Origin: JBFHQE01 sp041592335
GTDB taxonomy: Bacteria > Pseudomonadota > Gammaproteobacteria > Thiohalobacterales > Thiohalobacteraceae
Length of the DNA stretch: 64,000 nt
Direction: 5' to 3'
Assembly: GCA_041592335.1 (NCBI GenBank)
Contig: JBFHQE010000004.1
Coordinates: 88,908-152,907, forward strand
Below the pieces are notes generated by a model. That model ran no database searches, was not told the origin of the DNA, and saw only the letters and a list, made by a program, of their open reading frames with translations. Each line of letters begins with the position of its first letter. Position 1 is the stretch's first letter. Positions 14,663-23,666 of the stretch are shown here, piece by piece. Both the position numbers and the translations under genes were made by a program.

Positions 14663-17173
14663 ATGACAAATAAAAATGAAGTACATATCTCAATACTTGA
14701 GGATATTCGGGGTGCGCTGGATATTATCCCCGCGGGAATTTTTCTTACTGATCTGCCTGGGAGAATTCTCTATGTCAACAAAGAATGGTGTCGGATCACC
14801 GGGCTTGGCGAAAACCAGGCAAAGGGGGTTAGTTGGACGAACGTTGTATATGAGGAAGATAAATCCTTTGCGCTTGAATTGTGGGAAACTCTTTTAGTCA
14901 ACAATGAGCGCTTTGAGGCGGAATTAAGGTTCTCATGTCACAACTTAAAAACACGATGGGTGCTTTGTAAAGCGCAACCATATGTAGCACGCGATGGCAA
15001 GATAACTGGCTATCTTGGAAAAATAATTGATATTCAAAAACGCAAGAATGCTGAAACCAAACTTGAGGAATCAAGGGATTTTCTACAGGCTCTCTATGAT
15101 GCATCGCCCGATATGATTTTTCTTCATGGGCCAGATGGAAAAGTGCTCGATGTAAATCAAAATACGCTGGATACATATGGCTATACCCTGGAGGAAATGA
15201 CGACCCTACCTTTTGAAAACTTCTCTGGCGTTGGCTGCAGCATGGAGCAGGCTAGATCGTATCTAGAGAGCGCCGGAAAGGGCGAGAAAGTTGATTTTGA
15301 ATGGATGGCAAGCAGAAAAGACGGCGTAGAATTCGCCGTCGAGGTGCGACTAAGAAGAATCGCTGACTCGGATAACAGCAGCAATATCGTCGCAGTAGTT
15401 CGTGATATACGCGAACAGAAATTGGCTCAACAGGCATTACGCAGTAGTGAAGATAGATTTCGCAATCTAGTAGAAGCCACCAGCGACTGGATCTGGGAAG
15501 CTGATCAGGATTTCAAGTACACCTATGTAAGCCCGCAGGTCAATAATATTTTAGGATATGATCCGAGCGATCTATATGAAATGACCCCCTTTGATCTAAT
15601 GCGCGATGACGAAGCTTCTCGCATCAAGGCCATGTTTTCCAATAATCGGGGAGACCATCAGCCTTTTTCATGCCTCGAAAATATCAACCTACATAAAGAT
15701 GGTTATGAAGTTGTATTGGAGACCAGCGGCATTCCTCTTTTTGACGATGAGGGCAACTTCCGAGGATACCGTGGAATCGATCGCGACATTACTGACAGAA
15801 AAATTATCGAAGATGCTCGTGCTGCTGAAATTCAGCGACTGGAAAACATCAGCAGAATATCGCTGATTTTTGAATCGACTCTGGATATGGATGAGATGCT
15901 GAAATCCGTCATTGAAGAAGTACGCCTGATCTTCAATTGTGATCGAACCTTCGTACTTTCGCCATTCATTCCTACTAACAGCCATGTAAATGTGGCCTAT
16001 GAGTCAATTTCTCCTGACATAGAAAAATCAAAGGCTAACAATAGCAACATTGCCGCAACCTCTGGCGCCAGATCGGTATTACGGAACGTGGTAGATGTTA
16101 AACGACCTGTCATTCTAAACAAGGGTCTAATTGGAAAAATAGCTAATGAAGGATATGAAGTTCCTGCCGCGAAGGCAGAAATGTTAATGGCTATGTACCC
16201 CAAATCAGGCGATGCATGGATACTCGGCATTCAGCAATATACACATGAGCGCAAATGGACTGAGCCGGAATGCGCCCTTTTCCATGAAATATCAATCAGG
16301 ACTGCTAGCGCCTTGAGCAACCTTATCTATTTGCGACAGTCGCAAGAGGCAAGTGAAAAACTCGCTGAAGCGCAGTCACAGCTAATGCAGACAGAGAAAA
16401 TGGCCTCTATTGGCCAACTGGCTGCGGGTGTCGCACACGAAATTAATAATCCACTTGGTTATGTTTCCTCGAATATTTCAGTACTCAAAGAGCACTTGAA
16501 TGATCTATTCATGTTATTGAATGCTTACGAAGACACCATTTCCAACGGGACAACCGGGATAAAAGATATCGGCCAACTCGATACCCTTAAGCAGAAAATT
16601 GATCTGACTTATCTCAGTCAAGACATCCCCAATATAATCAGCGAGTCAGAAGAGGGCTTGGCCCGAGTAAAAGATATTGTTCGAGACATGAAAGATTATT
16701 CTCGTGTTGATTCAGGAATTGTCTGGGAATATGTCGACTTATCGGACCTCATGGATAGGGCGCTTAAAATCGTCTGGAACGAGCTAAAGTACAAGGCTGA
16801 GATTAAGAAAAATTACCATAAAATTCCCGCAATCCAATGCATACCAACCCAGATCAGCCAGGTAATTGTGAATTTGCTGGTTAATGCTGCTCAATCCATA
16901 ACGACCTTCGGTAAAATACATCTAAACCTTTTTCTACTCACTGAGGGATGGGTGTGCATTGAAATCCGGGATACTGGAGAAGGTATCCCACAAGACAGAA
17001 TAAAAAAATTATTCGACCCCTTCTTTACAACCAAGCCGGTTGGGAAGGGAACGGGACTCGGTTTATCAGTTTCATACAAAATAATAAATGCCCATGATGG
17101 TCGAATTGAGGTTGAAAGCCACGTGGGATGTGGCACAAGCTTTAAAGTACACCTACCAGTAGCTCAATCGTAA
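14663..17173 (+). CDS. Cytoplasmic PAS-PAS-PAS-GAF sensor histidine kinase
   Basis: This 836-residue kinase lacks a signal peptide and transmembrane segments, so it senses internal cues. Domains in order: three PAS domains (about 12-135, 140-262, 268-395; each ends with the typical DI..RK/DR.. PAC segment), a GAF domain (about 405-560), a dimerisation domain with the phospho-acceptor His592 in GVAHEINNPLG, and an HATPase domain with N-box VIVNLLVNAAQS, then RDTGEGIP and GTGLGLSVSY. It should autophosphorylate and pass phosphate to a receiver, most likely the response regulator encoded at 18678, two genes downstream. The coiled-coil gene lies between. PAS and GAF ligands (haem, flavin, nucleotide) cannot be read from sequence. 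Confidence 0.9.
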   Translation: MTNKNEVHISILEDIRGALDIIPAGIFLTDLPGRILYVNKEWCRITGLGENQAKGVSWTNVVYEEDKSFALELWETLLVNNERFEAELRFSCHNLKTRWVLCKAQPYVARDGKITGYLGKIIDIQKRKNAETKLEESRDFLQALYDASPDMIFLHGPDGKVLDVNQNTLDTYGYTLEEMTTLPFENFSGVGCSMEQARSYLESAGKGEKVDFEWMASRKDGVEFAVEVRLRRIADSDNSSNIVAVVRDIREQKLAQQALRSSEDRFRNLVEATSDWIWEADQDFKYTYVSPQVNNILGYDPSDLYEMTPFDLMRDDEASRIKAMFSNNRGDHQPFSCLENINLHKDGYEVVLETSGIPLFDDEGNFRGYRGIDRDITDRKIIEDARAAEIQRLENISRISLIFESTLDMDEMLKSVIEEVRLIFNCDRTFVLSPFIPTNSHVNVAYESISPDIEKSKANNSNIAATSGARSVLRNVVDVKRPVILNKGLIGKIANEGYEVPAAKAEMLMAMYPKSGDAWILGIQQYTHERKWTEPECALFHEISIRTASALSNLIYLRQSQEASEKLAEAQSQLMQTEKMASIGQLAAGVAHEINNPLGYVSSNISVLKEHLNDLFMLLNAYEDTISNGTTGIKDIGQLDTLKQKIDLTYLSQDIPNIISESEEGLARVKDIVRDMKDYSRVDSGIVWEYVDLSDLMDRALKIVWNELKYKAEIKKNYHKIPAIQCIPTQISQVIVNLLVNAAQSITTFGKIHLNLFLLTEGWVCIEIRDTGEGIPQDRIKKLFDPFFTTKPVGKGTGLGLSVSYKIINAHDGRIEVESHVGCGTSFKVHLPVAQS

Positions 17174-17445
17174 AAATTTCTCTAGCTAAAACAATCGCTT
17201 GTACCCATTTATTTGCCCTACCCCCACTACGTACGTGTAGCGGAATGCATAAAAGTAGTGAAACAATGAATAAATACCGTTATATTTGTACATGTTTAAT
17301 ATTTCGATATTTTCGATATTATTTATATACATAAACATTGTAACCAAAATGAATTAAGTCCAACCAAAATCGTCAATGATTGACTTTTAAACTTGGATGT
17401 GCCTGAAAGAATTTGAAACATTTCCGTTATGGAGTTTTGACGTAA

Positions 17446-18633
17446 ATGCTCTCAGCTTACCTTCTTACCATCGCGCTAATGGGCGAGGCGCTACTACTGA
17501 TGGCGCTATATCTAATCCAGTTAAAAAGAAAAATAACAGCTGCCAGGGAAAGGGAAAATGGGGTAGGTGGACAATTAGAAATCTTGACATTAGAACCAGT
17601 TGGGCATGAAAACCATCTTAGATATATCGAATACGAAATCAAGAGAACTTATAGCCAATTATCCAAGATGCAGGATGCTGGCGAAAGCTTAGAAAACTGC
17701 AAATTCGTCGAATGGCGCGTCAAATTTCTAAGCGCGGAAAAGGAATGCATTAACGCATCAAGGCCTGGGAATAACCAGATACCCTTTTGGAAGAACTGGC
17801 TAAATTACATCCGCGACCAGTTTCCGGTTTCCGAAGAATGCTCATCAACTGCTACTCGCTATGAGATGGCTTTACAGGAAATAGAAATTCTAAACAAAAA
17901 AAATACAGCCTATGAAAAAAGAATTAAAAACATGGAACACTTCAAACATTTATTTCTCGACCTAAAAGAAAAATTCAATGATATGCAGGAAACCCACAAT
18001 GGCATTATCCTCGAGGTCGAAAAACATCTACCGGAAGCTGACCGTAGCAGGGAACTTAAAAAGCTGCTAACACGCATAGGCCTTGAAAGAACGATTATTC
18101 AACATAAATTATCAACAATCAGAAAAGAGTGTAACAGTTTATTTAATACCATAGGCATTCATCCCGTTGAGAAAAATAGTACCGATGACCTTATAACACT
18201 TGATTTATCTAACGGGATCCACTCATCAATAGACATCATAGAAAACAATATTGACCAATTCAAAAATCTTGTATTTCAACAAAGGATGCGCATTGAGAAA
18301 TTAAATGCAGAAGTTAAGTCTCTCAAGCACTCACCTACTGAATCCAAGAATATAAATAATATGACACTCAAGTTATCCATGAAGAATGAAGAACTTGGTC
18401 GCTTAGTTACCACGCTGCAAAAAGAAAACTCCTGCCTATCAGATCAGATCCAACTACACATGAAGTCAGAGCTGGAAAATAGTCAAAAGTTAAAGGAAAA
18501 ACTCGCAGAATTCTCAAGAAAGCTCATCGACAAGGATATGGCATATGCAACACTTGAATCTGAATTTTTGATAATTGAAAAAAAATATCTTGAGCTGCAT
18601 AAAACACACGAAGGATGCAAACAGGCAATTTAA
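17446..18633 (+). CDS. Membrane-anchored coiled-coil protein of unknown function
   Basis: An N-terminal hydrophobic helix (3-25) is followed by about 370 polar residues that are mostly heptad-rich coiled coil, notably 135-200 (EIEILNKKNTAYEKRIKNME start) and 255-390. The topology (short N-terminus, positive QLKRK after the helix) predicts a cytoplasmic rod tethered to the membrane. No enzymatic motif is seen. Its place between a histidine kinase and a REC/HD-GYP regulator, all on one strand, suggests a scaffold or localisation factor for that pathway; this is inference. The composition is AT-rich like its neighbours. It is preceded by a 272-nt AT-rich interval that may hold a promoter. Confidence 0.6.
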   Translation: MLSAYLLTIALMGEALLLMALYLIQLKRKITAARERENGVGGQLEILTLEPVGHENHLRYIEYEIKRTYSQLSKMQDAGESLENCKFVEWRVKFLSAEKECINASRPGNNQIPFWKNWLNYIRDQFPVSEECSSTATRYEMALQEIEILNKKNTAYEKRIKNMEHFKHLFLDLKEKFNDMQETHNGIILEVEKHLPEADRSRELKKLLTRIGLERTIIQHKLSTIRKECNSLFNTIGIHPVEKNSTDDLITLDLSNGIHSSIDIIENNIDQFKNLVFQQRMRIEKLNAEVKSLKHSPTESKNINNMTLKLSMKNEELGRLVTTLQKENSCLSDQIQLHMKSELENSQKLKEKLAEFSRKLIDKDMAYATLESEFLIIEKKYLELHKTHEGCKQAI

Positions 18634-18677
18634 TATTGCAAATATATTCCTGAATAACAGAAAAAAGGGACTAATTA

Positions 18678-19964
18678 GTGAATAAAAATATCGAGAGGAC
18701 CGCAAGCATACTTGTCGTCGACGACGAGAAAAACATTCTTTCATCTTTAGAAAGACTTCTGCGAAGACAGGGGTTCGAAATTATAAAGGCTTCGAATGCT
18801 CAGGATGGCCTGCATTTGCTAAGCAATACTCATATTGACCTGATTATTACTGATATGCGTATGCCCGGAATGGGAGGAGCTGAATTTCTTTCCCTTGCTG
18901 CCAAGTCACATCCAAACATTGTCAGGATTGTGTTAACTGGCTATGCCGACCTGGATTCAGCTATGGATGCCATTAACAGTGGCGATATATATCGCTATGT
19001 TAGTAAACCATGGAACGATTCAGACTTGATAAATGCAATACGTTCCGGCCTTGAAAAGAAATTCCTTAAAGATGAGCGAATTCGACTAACGAAACTGGTT
19101 GCAAAAAAAAACCAACAGCTCAAAGAATTAAATACTCAACTTGAAGCCAAAGTTAATAAAAGCACGCATGAATTAGAGGAGGCTAACAAAAAGCTCAACT
19201 CCCACAGTAAAATGATCGACGAAAGCTACTTAAATACAGTCAAGGTGTTTTCGGATGTCATCGATATGCGTAGTGAACATCTAAAAGGACACTCAAGGAG
19301 AGTGGCGGAATTATCTGTGGCCGTATCAAAGAAACTTGGTCTATCAGGCAGCGATTTCAAGGATATATTATACGCGGCTTTGCTGCACGATCTTGCAAAA
19401 ATATCATTACCTGATTCAGTTATTAATAAAGCGGACAACAGAGTCACACCTGAGGAGCTAAAACTAATACAAAGGTTGCCGGTTGTAACCGAAGGATTGT
19501 TGATGCCGATGAAGGCTCTCCGCAATGCGGCAAAATTAATCAGGTCTCACCATGAGCATTGGGACGGAACAGGTTACCCAGACGGAAAGAAGGGTGAGTC
19601 AATACCCATCGGGGCTCGCATTATCAGTATCGCCGATGATTACTGTTCAATAGCAGATGCGGAGAAAGCGAGATTGTACATTTTACAAAATAGCGGAAAA
19701 ATTTATGATCCGAGAATTGTAACCGTTTTTTTTGAATTGAACGAATTATCAGCACAAAATGCAATACCACCCCAAAAAGCCTCAGAAAAAAAAATCAAAT
19801 CCTCTGACCTAAAGTCTGGAATGACCCTTTCCATGGATCTTATAACCCCCGATGGTACCAAGTTGCTTGATGCCGGGTTTGTACTTGACGATCACGTTAT
19901 CGATAGCATTTTTTTGATAGAACAGAGCTTTGAAAAAAACATGGAAATATTTATACACGAATAG
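18678..19964 (+). CDS. Response regulator with degenerate HD-GYP domain
   Basis: A receiver domain (10-125) has Asp59 in ITDMRMPGMGG as the phosphorylation site and Lys110 in SKPW. A coiled coil (132-178) leads to an HD-GYP-like domain (185-360). HHE (291-293), DGTGYP (296-301) and the HD pair His237-Asp238 are kept, but the conserved His of the H-x-x-x-G metal motif is Leu267 (QRLPVVTEG), HDxGK is HDLAK, and the DALTSxRPY block after the GYP helix is deleted. Active HD-GYP proteins hydrolyse cyclic di-GMP; this one may have lost catalysis and act as a sensor or scaffold. A small C-terminal domain (365-428, LKSGMTLSMDLITPDG) is as in RpfG-like regulators. The likely kinase is at 14663. Confidence 0.85.
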   Translation: MNKNIERTASILVVDDEKNILSSLERLLRRQGFEIIKASNAQDGLHLLSNTHIDLIITDMRMPGMGGAEFLSLAAKSHPNIVRIVLTGYADLDSAMDAINSGDIYRYVSKPWNDSDLINAIRSGLEKKFLKDERIRLTKLVAKKNQQLKELNTQLEAKVNKSTHELEEANKKLNSHSKMIDESYLNTVKVFSDVIDMRSEHLKGHSRRVAELSVAVSKKLGLSGSDFKDILYAALLHDLAKISLPDSVINKADNRVTPEELKLIQRLPVVTEGLLMPMKALRNAAKLIRSHHEHWDGTGYPDGKKGESIPIGARIISIADDYCSIADAEKARLYILQNSGKIYDPRIVTVFFELNELSAQNAIPPQKASEKKIKSSDLKSGMTLSMDLITPDGTKLLDAGFVLDDHVIDSIFLIEQSFEKNMEIFIHE

Positions 19965-20106
19965 CCACTGTTGATTGCGGCCATAGATTTTCCGCAGCCG
20001 GGAATTTCGCTTTCCAGTCTAAGCCAAAAGACAGCCGTTTCCTGCCACGGGATGTGTTATATTTCTGCGTATTGTATGGTTCCACAACCCGAGCAGATAC
20101 TAAACC

Positions 20107-20949
20107 ATGGCTAAGAACAAAAGCGCTGGAAAAAAACCGCTACCCAAGAATCCCAAACCAAAAATGGCTGAAAAGGCCGACCGACACAAACTCTACGAAC
20201 AATCCGTGCAGGATACGGAGTTTGAATACGAATTCGTGGATGAAACCTACAAGCGGATACGTGGCAAAACGGCATCGCTGCTGAGAGAGGATTTCTGCGG
20301 TACCGCGCAGATGTGCTGCCAGTGGGTGCAGGGAAGACCGACCAATCGCGCCATCGGTGTCGACCTCGATGAAGAAGTGCTGGGCTGGGGTAAAGACAAT
20401 AACGTTGTTCGCCTGTCGGATGAAGAACGCACGCGCCTGACCCTGTTGCAGGACGATGTTCTGAAGGTCGAGACCGAATCTCCGGATATCGTGATCGCGA
20501 TGAATTTTTCCTACCAACTGTTCATGACGCGCGAGCTGTTACGGCAATATTTCGCGCGCGTGCACGGCGCGCTGGCGGATGATGGTGTTTTCATCATCGA
20601 CGTGTTTGGTGGCTACGAGGCCTACCAGGAGATGGAGGAAAAAACCAAGCACAAGAACTTCACCTACGTCTGGGATCAACACAGCTACGATCCGATCACT
20701 GGCCAGATGACCTGCTACATCCATTTCCATTTCAAGGATGGCTCCAAACTGAAGAAGGCGTTCGAGTATCACTGGCGTCTCTGGTCGCTGCCCGAGCTGC
20801 AGGAAATCATGGCCGAGGCCGGCTTCAAGAATGTCACCGTCTACTGGCAGGGCACGGATGAAGACGGCGAGGGCGACGGTAACTTCCTGCCAGCCGAGCG
20901 TGGCGACGCCGACCCCGGCTGGATCGCCTTCATCTCGGGTGAAAAATAG
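20107..20949 (+). CDS. Class I SAM-dependent methyltransferase
   Basis: This 280-residue soluble protein has a Rossmann methyltransferase core: LLREDFCGTAQMCCQW (58-73) is motif I, with the glycine-rich loop shortened to FCGTA, followed by GVDLDEEVLGWG (acidic end of beta-2) and DIVIAMNFSYQ (motif for beta-4). The N-terminal 25 residues are Lys/Pro-rich and disordered-looking. The substrate is unknown; such proteins are often annotated only as methyltransferase-domain proteins. It is monocistronic, upstream of sat, and separated from it by a 143-nt region holding a palindrome. G+C looks higher than the signalling genes to its left. Confidence 0.8.
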   Translation: MAKNKSAGKKPLPKNPKPKMAEKADRHKLYEQSVQDTEFEYEFVDETYKRIRGKTASLLREDFCGTAQMCCQWVQGRPTNRAIGVDLDEEVLGWGKDNNVVRLSDEERTRLTLLQDDVLKVETESPDIVIAMNFSYQLFMTRELLRQYFARVHGALADDGVFIIDVFGGYEAYQEMEEKTKHKNFTYVWDQHSYDPITGQMTCYIHFHFKDGSKLKKAFEYHWRLWSLPELQEIMAEAGFKNVTVYWQGTDEDGEGDGNFLPAERGDADPGWIAFISGEK

Positions 20950-21016
20950 CTTTATTAACAATAAATTATCAATCAAACAATAAACTAATTACTGCATAAA
21001 TATCCTTTCGCCAAGT

Positions 21017-21043
21017 GCGAGATATGACGTGATATTATCTCGC
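21017..21043. promoter_or_regulatory. Inverted repeat upstream of sat
   Basis: GCGAGATA (21017-21024) and TATCTCGC (21036-21043) are perfect inverted repeats with an 11-nt spacer, 50 nt before the sat start. They could be an operator for a dimeric regulator or a leader hairpin. No T-run follows. Confidence 0.45.
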
Positions 21044-21092
21044 TCATTTCACGTTTCAATGACCTATACGCGACAGCCCCGAGGAGCTAGTT

Positions 21093-22277
21093 ATGATTAA
21101 ACCTGTCGGTTCAGACGAGCTAAACCCCTTATTCGTCTACAATTCAGACGAACACGCCCGTCTGAGTAAAGAAGCAGAAACCTTACCTTCCATCGTTATC
21201 AGTTCAGCTGCGGCAGGTAACGCTGTCATGATGGGCGGCGGTTATTTCAACCCGCTGACCGGCTACATGAATGTCGCCGATGCAATGGGCTGTGCCGAAG
21301 ACATGAAGATGACCAATGGTCAGTTCTTCCCGGTACCGGTTCTGAACCTGGTAACAGATGCGTCTTCCATTCAGGGTGCCAAGCGTATTGCCTTGCGCGA
21401 CCCGAACGTTGAAGGCAACCCGATCATCGCGATTCAGGATGTCGAAGCCATCGAAGAAATCACCGATGAGCAGATGGCCACCATGACCATGAAGGTCTAC
21501 CGCACCGACGACAGTGAACACCCGGGCGTGGCAGCATTCAATTCCGTTGGCCGTTTCGCGATCTCCGGTCCGATCCAGGTGCTGAATTTCAGCTACTTCA
21601 TCACTGATTTCCCGGACACCTTCCGCACCGCGGTTGAAATCCGCAACGAAATCCAGGAACGCGGCTGGAAGAAGGTCGTTGCCTTCCAGACTCGTAACCC
21701 GATGCACCTTGCGCACGAAGAACTGTGCCACATGGCCATGGACCGCCTGGGCTGCGATGGCCTGGTGATTCACATGCTGCTCGGCAAACTGAAGGCGGGC
21801 GATATCCCGGCCCCGGTTCGCGATGCTGCTATTCGCAAGATGGTTGAACTGTACTTCCCGCCGAACAGCGCCATGGTTACCGGTTACGGTTTCGACATGC
21901 TCTATGCCGGTCCGCGTGAAGCCGTACTGCACGCTTACTTCCGTCAGAACATGGGCGCCACTTACTTCATCGTCGGTCGTGACCACGCCGGGGTGGGTGA
22001 CTACTATGGTGCCTTCGACGCGCAGACCATTTTCGATGAAGTACCGGCCGGTGCGCTCGACATCGAAATCTTCAAGGCGGATCACACTGCCTGGTCGAAG
22101 AAGCTGAACAAGGTCGTGATGATGCGCGAAGCGCCGGATCACGAAAAAGAAGACTTCGTTCTGCTGTCTGGCACCAAGGTTCGCGAAATGCTGGGTAACG
22201 GCATTGCGCCACCGAAGGAATTCTCGCGTCCTGAAGTGGCACAGATTCTGATCAATTACTATCAGAGCCTGAACTAG
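21093..22277 (+). CDS. sat: ATP sulfurylase (sulfate adenylyltransferase)
   Basis: This 394-residue enzyme interconverts ATP plus sulfate with APS plus pyrophosphate. It is the monomer-type Sat of sulfur oxidisers and sulfate reducers, unlike the CysDN assimilatory enzyme. The nucleotide-binding motifs are QTRNPMH (199-205) with His205 and His208 as the HxxH-type pair, and GRDHAG (295-300). In sulfur oxidisers it usually runs in reverse, making ATP from APS formed by APS reductase; no aprAB is in the window. GAGGAG lies 6 nt before the ATG. An inverted repeat lies upstream and an intrinsic terminator directly downstream, so the gene is a single transcription unit. Confidence 0.96.
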   Translation: MIKPVGSDELNPLFVYNSDEHARLSKEAETLPSIVISSAAAGNAVMMGGGYFNPLTGYMNVADAMGCAEDMKMTNGQFFPVPVLNLVTDASSIQGAKRIALRDPNVEGNPIIAIQDVEAIEEITDEQMATMTMKVYRTDDSEHPGVAAFNSVGRFAISGPIQVLNFSYFITDFPDTFRTAVEIRNEIQERGWKKVVAFQTRNPMHLAHEELCHMAMDRLGCDGLVIHMLLGKLKAGDIPAPVRDAAIRKMVELYFPPNSAMVTGYGFDMLYAGPREAVLHAYFRQNMGATYFIVGRDHAGVGDYYGAFDAQTIFDEVPAGALDIEIFKADHTAWSKKLNKVVMMREAPDHEKEDFVLLSGTKVREMLGNGIAPPKEFSRPEVAQILINYYQSLN

Positions 22278-22298
22278 GTAAATCGGACGCAAGTCCAG

Positions 22299-22326
22299 AA
22301 AAACCGGGCTCTGCCCGGTTTTTTTT
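22299..22326 (+). terminator. Intrinsic terminator of sat
   Basis: AACCGGGC (22302-22309) pairs with GCCCGGTT (22313-22320) over a 3-nt loop and is followed by a run of T. It begins 21 nt after the sat stop. Confidence 0.92.
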
Positions 22327-22413
22327 CGAAGTTGATTTCAGATTAGACTTGTTCTAGATTTCTGTGAGGCAGGCTTTTGATGACATCTGTAAACAGGTGC
22401 AAAGGAAGCGATC

Positions 22414-23586
22414 ATGGAACAAGCCAAATCAGCCCGGTCCCGTTCTCTCCGAACGGCGATCACGTCCCCCGAACCGCCCACCGTACTTCACGAGCTGGTT
22501 AAAACCGCTGGTGTCACCATCAACGGCAACTGCCCCTGGGATATCCAGGTGAAAGATGCCGAGCTATACCATCGCGTGCTGACCCAGGGCTCGCTGGGAT
22601 TCGGCGAAAGCTACATGGAAGGCCTCTGGGACAGTCACGAAATGGACGAAATGTTCTATCGCCTGATGCGCGCCGACATCGATGAGAAACTGGTCGGCTG
22701 GGCGAAACTGCGTCTGCTGGTGGAAGTCATTCGTCATCGACTGTTTAACCTGCAGTCCAGCGAACGCGCCTTCCAGGTCGGGGAAGAGCATTACGATACC
22801 GGCAACGATGTCTTCGAGGCGATGCTGGATCCGACCATGAGCTACTCCTGCGCCTATTGGGCAAATGCCCGGACGCTGGAAGAAGCGCAACTGGCCAAGC
22901 TCGACATGATCTGCCGCAAGCTACAGCTCAAGTCCAGCGACCACTTGCTGGAAATCGGATGCGGCTGGGGCGGCCTGGCCCGGTTCGCGGCCGAACATTA
23001 CGGCGTACAGGTAACAGGCATCACCGTCTCGCGCGAACAGAAGAAACTCGCTGAAGAACGCTGCGCGGGCCTGCCGGTCGAGATTCTGCTACAGGATTAC
23101 CGCAACCTGGATGGACAATACGACAAGGTAGTGTCCGTCGGTATGTTTGAACATGTCGGTCCCAAAAACTACGCCACCTACTTCGATACCGTATCCCGGC
23201 TGATGAAAGAGGATGGCCTGTTCCTACTGCATACCATCGGCATTCACAAAACAACGCCAACCGTCGATGCCTGGATCGACCGTTACATCTTCCCGAATGG
23301 CAAACTACCGTCCGCGGCAGAGTTATCCAGCGCGCTGGATGACCGCCTGTTGATAGAAGACTGGCACAACTTCGGTCAGGATTATGACCGCACCCTGATG
23401 GCCTGGTGGGACAGGTTCGATCGCGCCTGGCCGGAACTCAAGGATAAATACAATCAGCGTTTCTATCGCATGTGGAAATATTATCTGCTGAGCTGCGCCG
23501 GCTTCTTCCGTTCACGGCAAGGCCAGTTATGGCAACTGGTACTCAGCAAGCGCACTCGACAGAAACAGTATCATTCAGTCCGTTAA
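22414..23586 (+). CDS. cfa: Cyclopropane-fatty-acyl-phospholipid synthase
   Basis: This 390-residue enzyme methylenates cis double bonds of membrane phospholipids using S-adenosylmethionine. The N-terminal part (45-75) has the GSLGFGESYMEGLWD signature, and the methyltransferase core has LLEIGCGWGGLARFAAEHYG (170-189), then GITVSREQ and the catalytic-region SVGMFEHVG and HTIG. The C-terminal FYRMWKYYLLSCAG matches the family end. AGGAAG precedes the ATG. It is a single gene between sat's terminator and an unrelated hydrolase. Cfa is typically induced in stationary phase or acid stress; no regulatory site was identified here. Confidence 0.95.
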   Translation: MEQAKSARSRSLRTAITSPEPPTVLHELVKTAGVTINGNCPWDIQVKDAELYHRVLTQGSLGFGESYMEGLWDSHEMDEMFYRLMRADIDEKLVGWAKLRLLVEVIRHRLFNLQSSERAFQVGEEHYDTGNDVFEAMLDPTMSYSCAYWANARTLEEAQLAKLDMICRKLQLKSSDHLLEIGCGWGGLARFAAEHYGVQVTGITVSREQKKLAEERCAGLPVEILLQDYRNLDGQYDKVVSVGMFEHVGPKNYATYFDTVSRLMKEDGLFLLHTIGIHKTTPTVDAWIDRYIFPNGKLPSAAELSSALDDRLLIEDWHNFGQDYDRTLMAWWDRFDRAWPELKDKYNQRFYRMWKYYLLSCAGFFRSRQGQLWQLVLSKRTRQKQYHSVR

Positions 23587-23666
23587 ACTGACGCACGTCA
23601 AGCGTCGTTGAACCGGCTTTGACTATGCTATAAGGGAAACAGTGCATAGCAGAGGCGGAGGACGCA

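Noticed and set aside
21204..22292. 362-aa minus-strand ORF
   Set aside because: It is the antisense shadow of sat, whose protein and motifs are clear.
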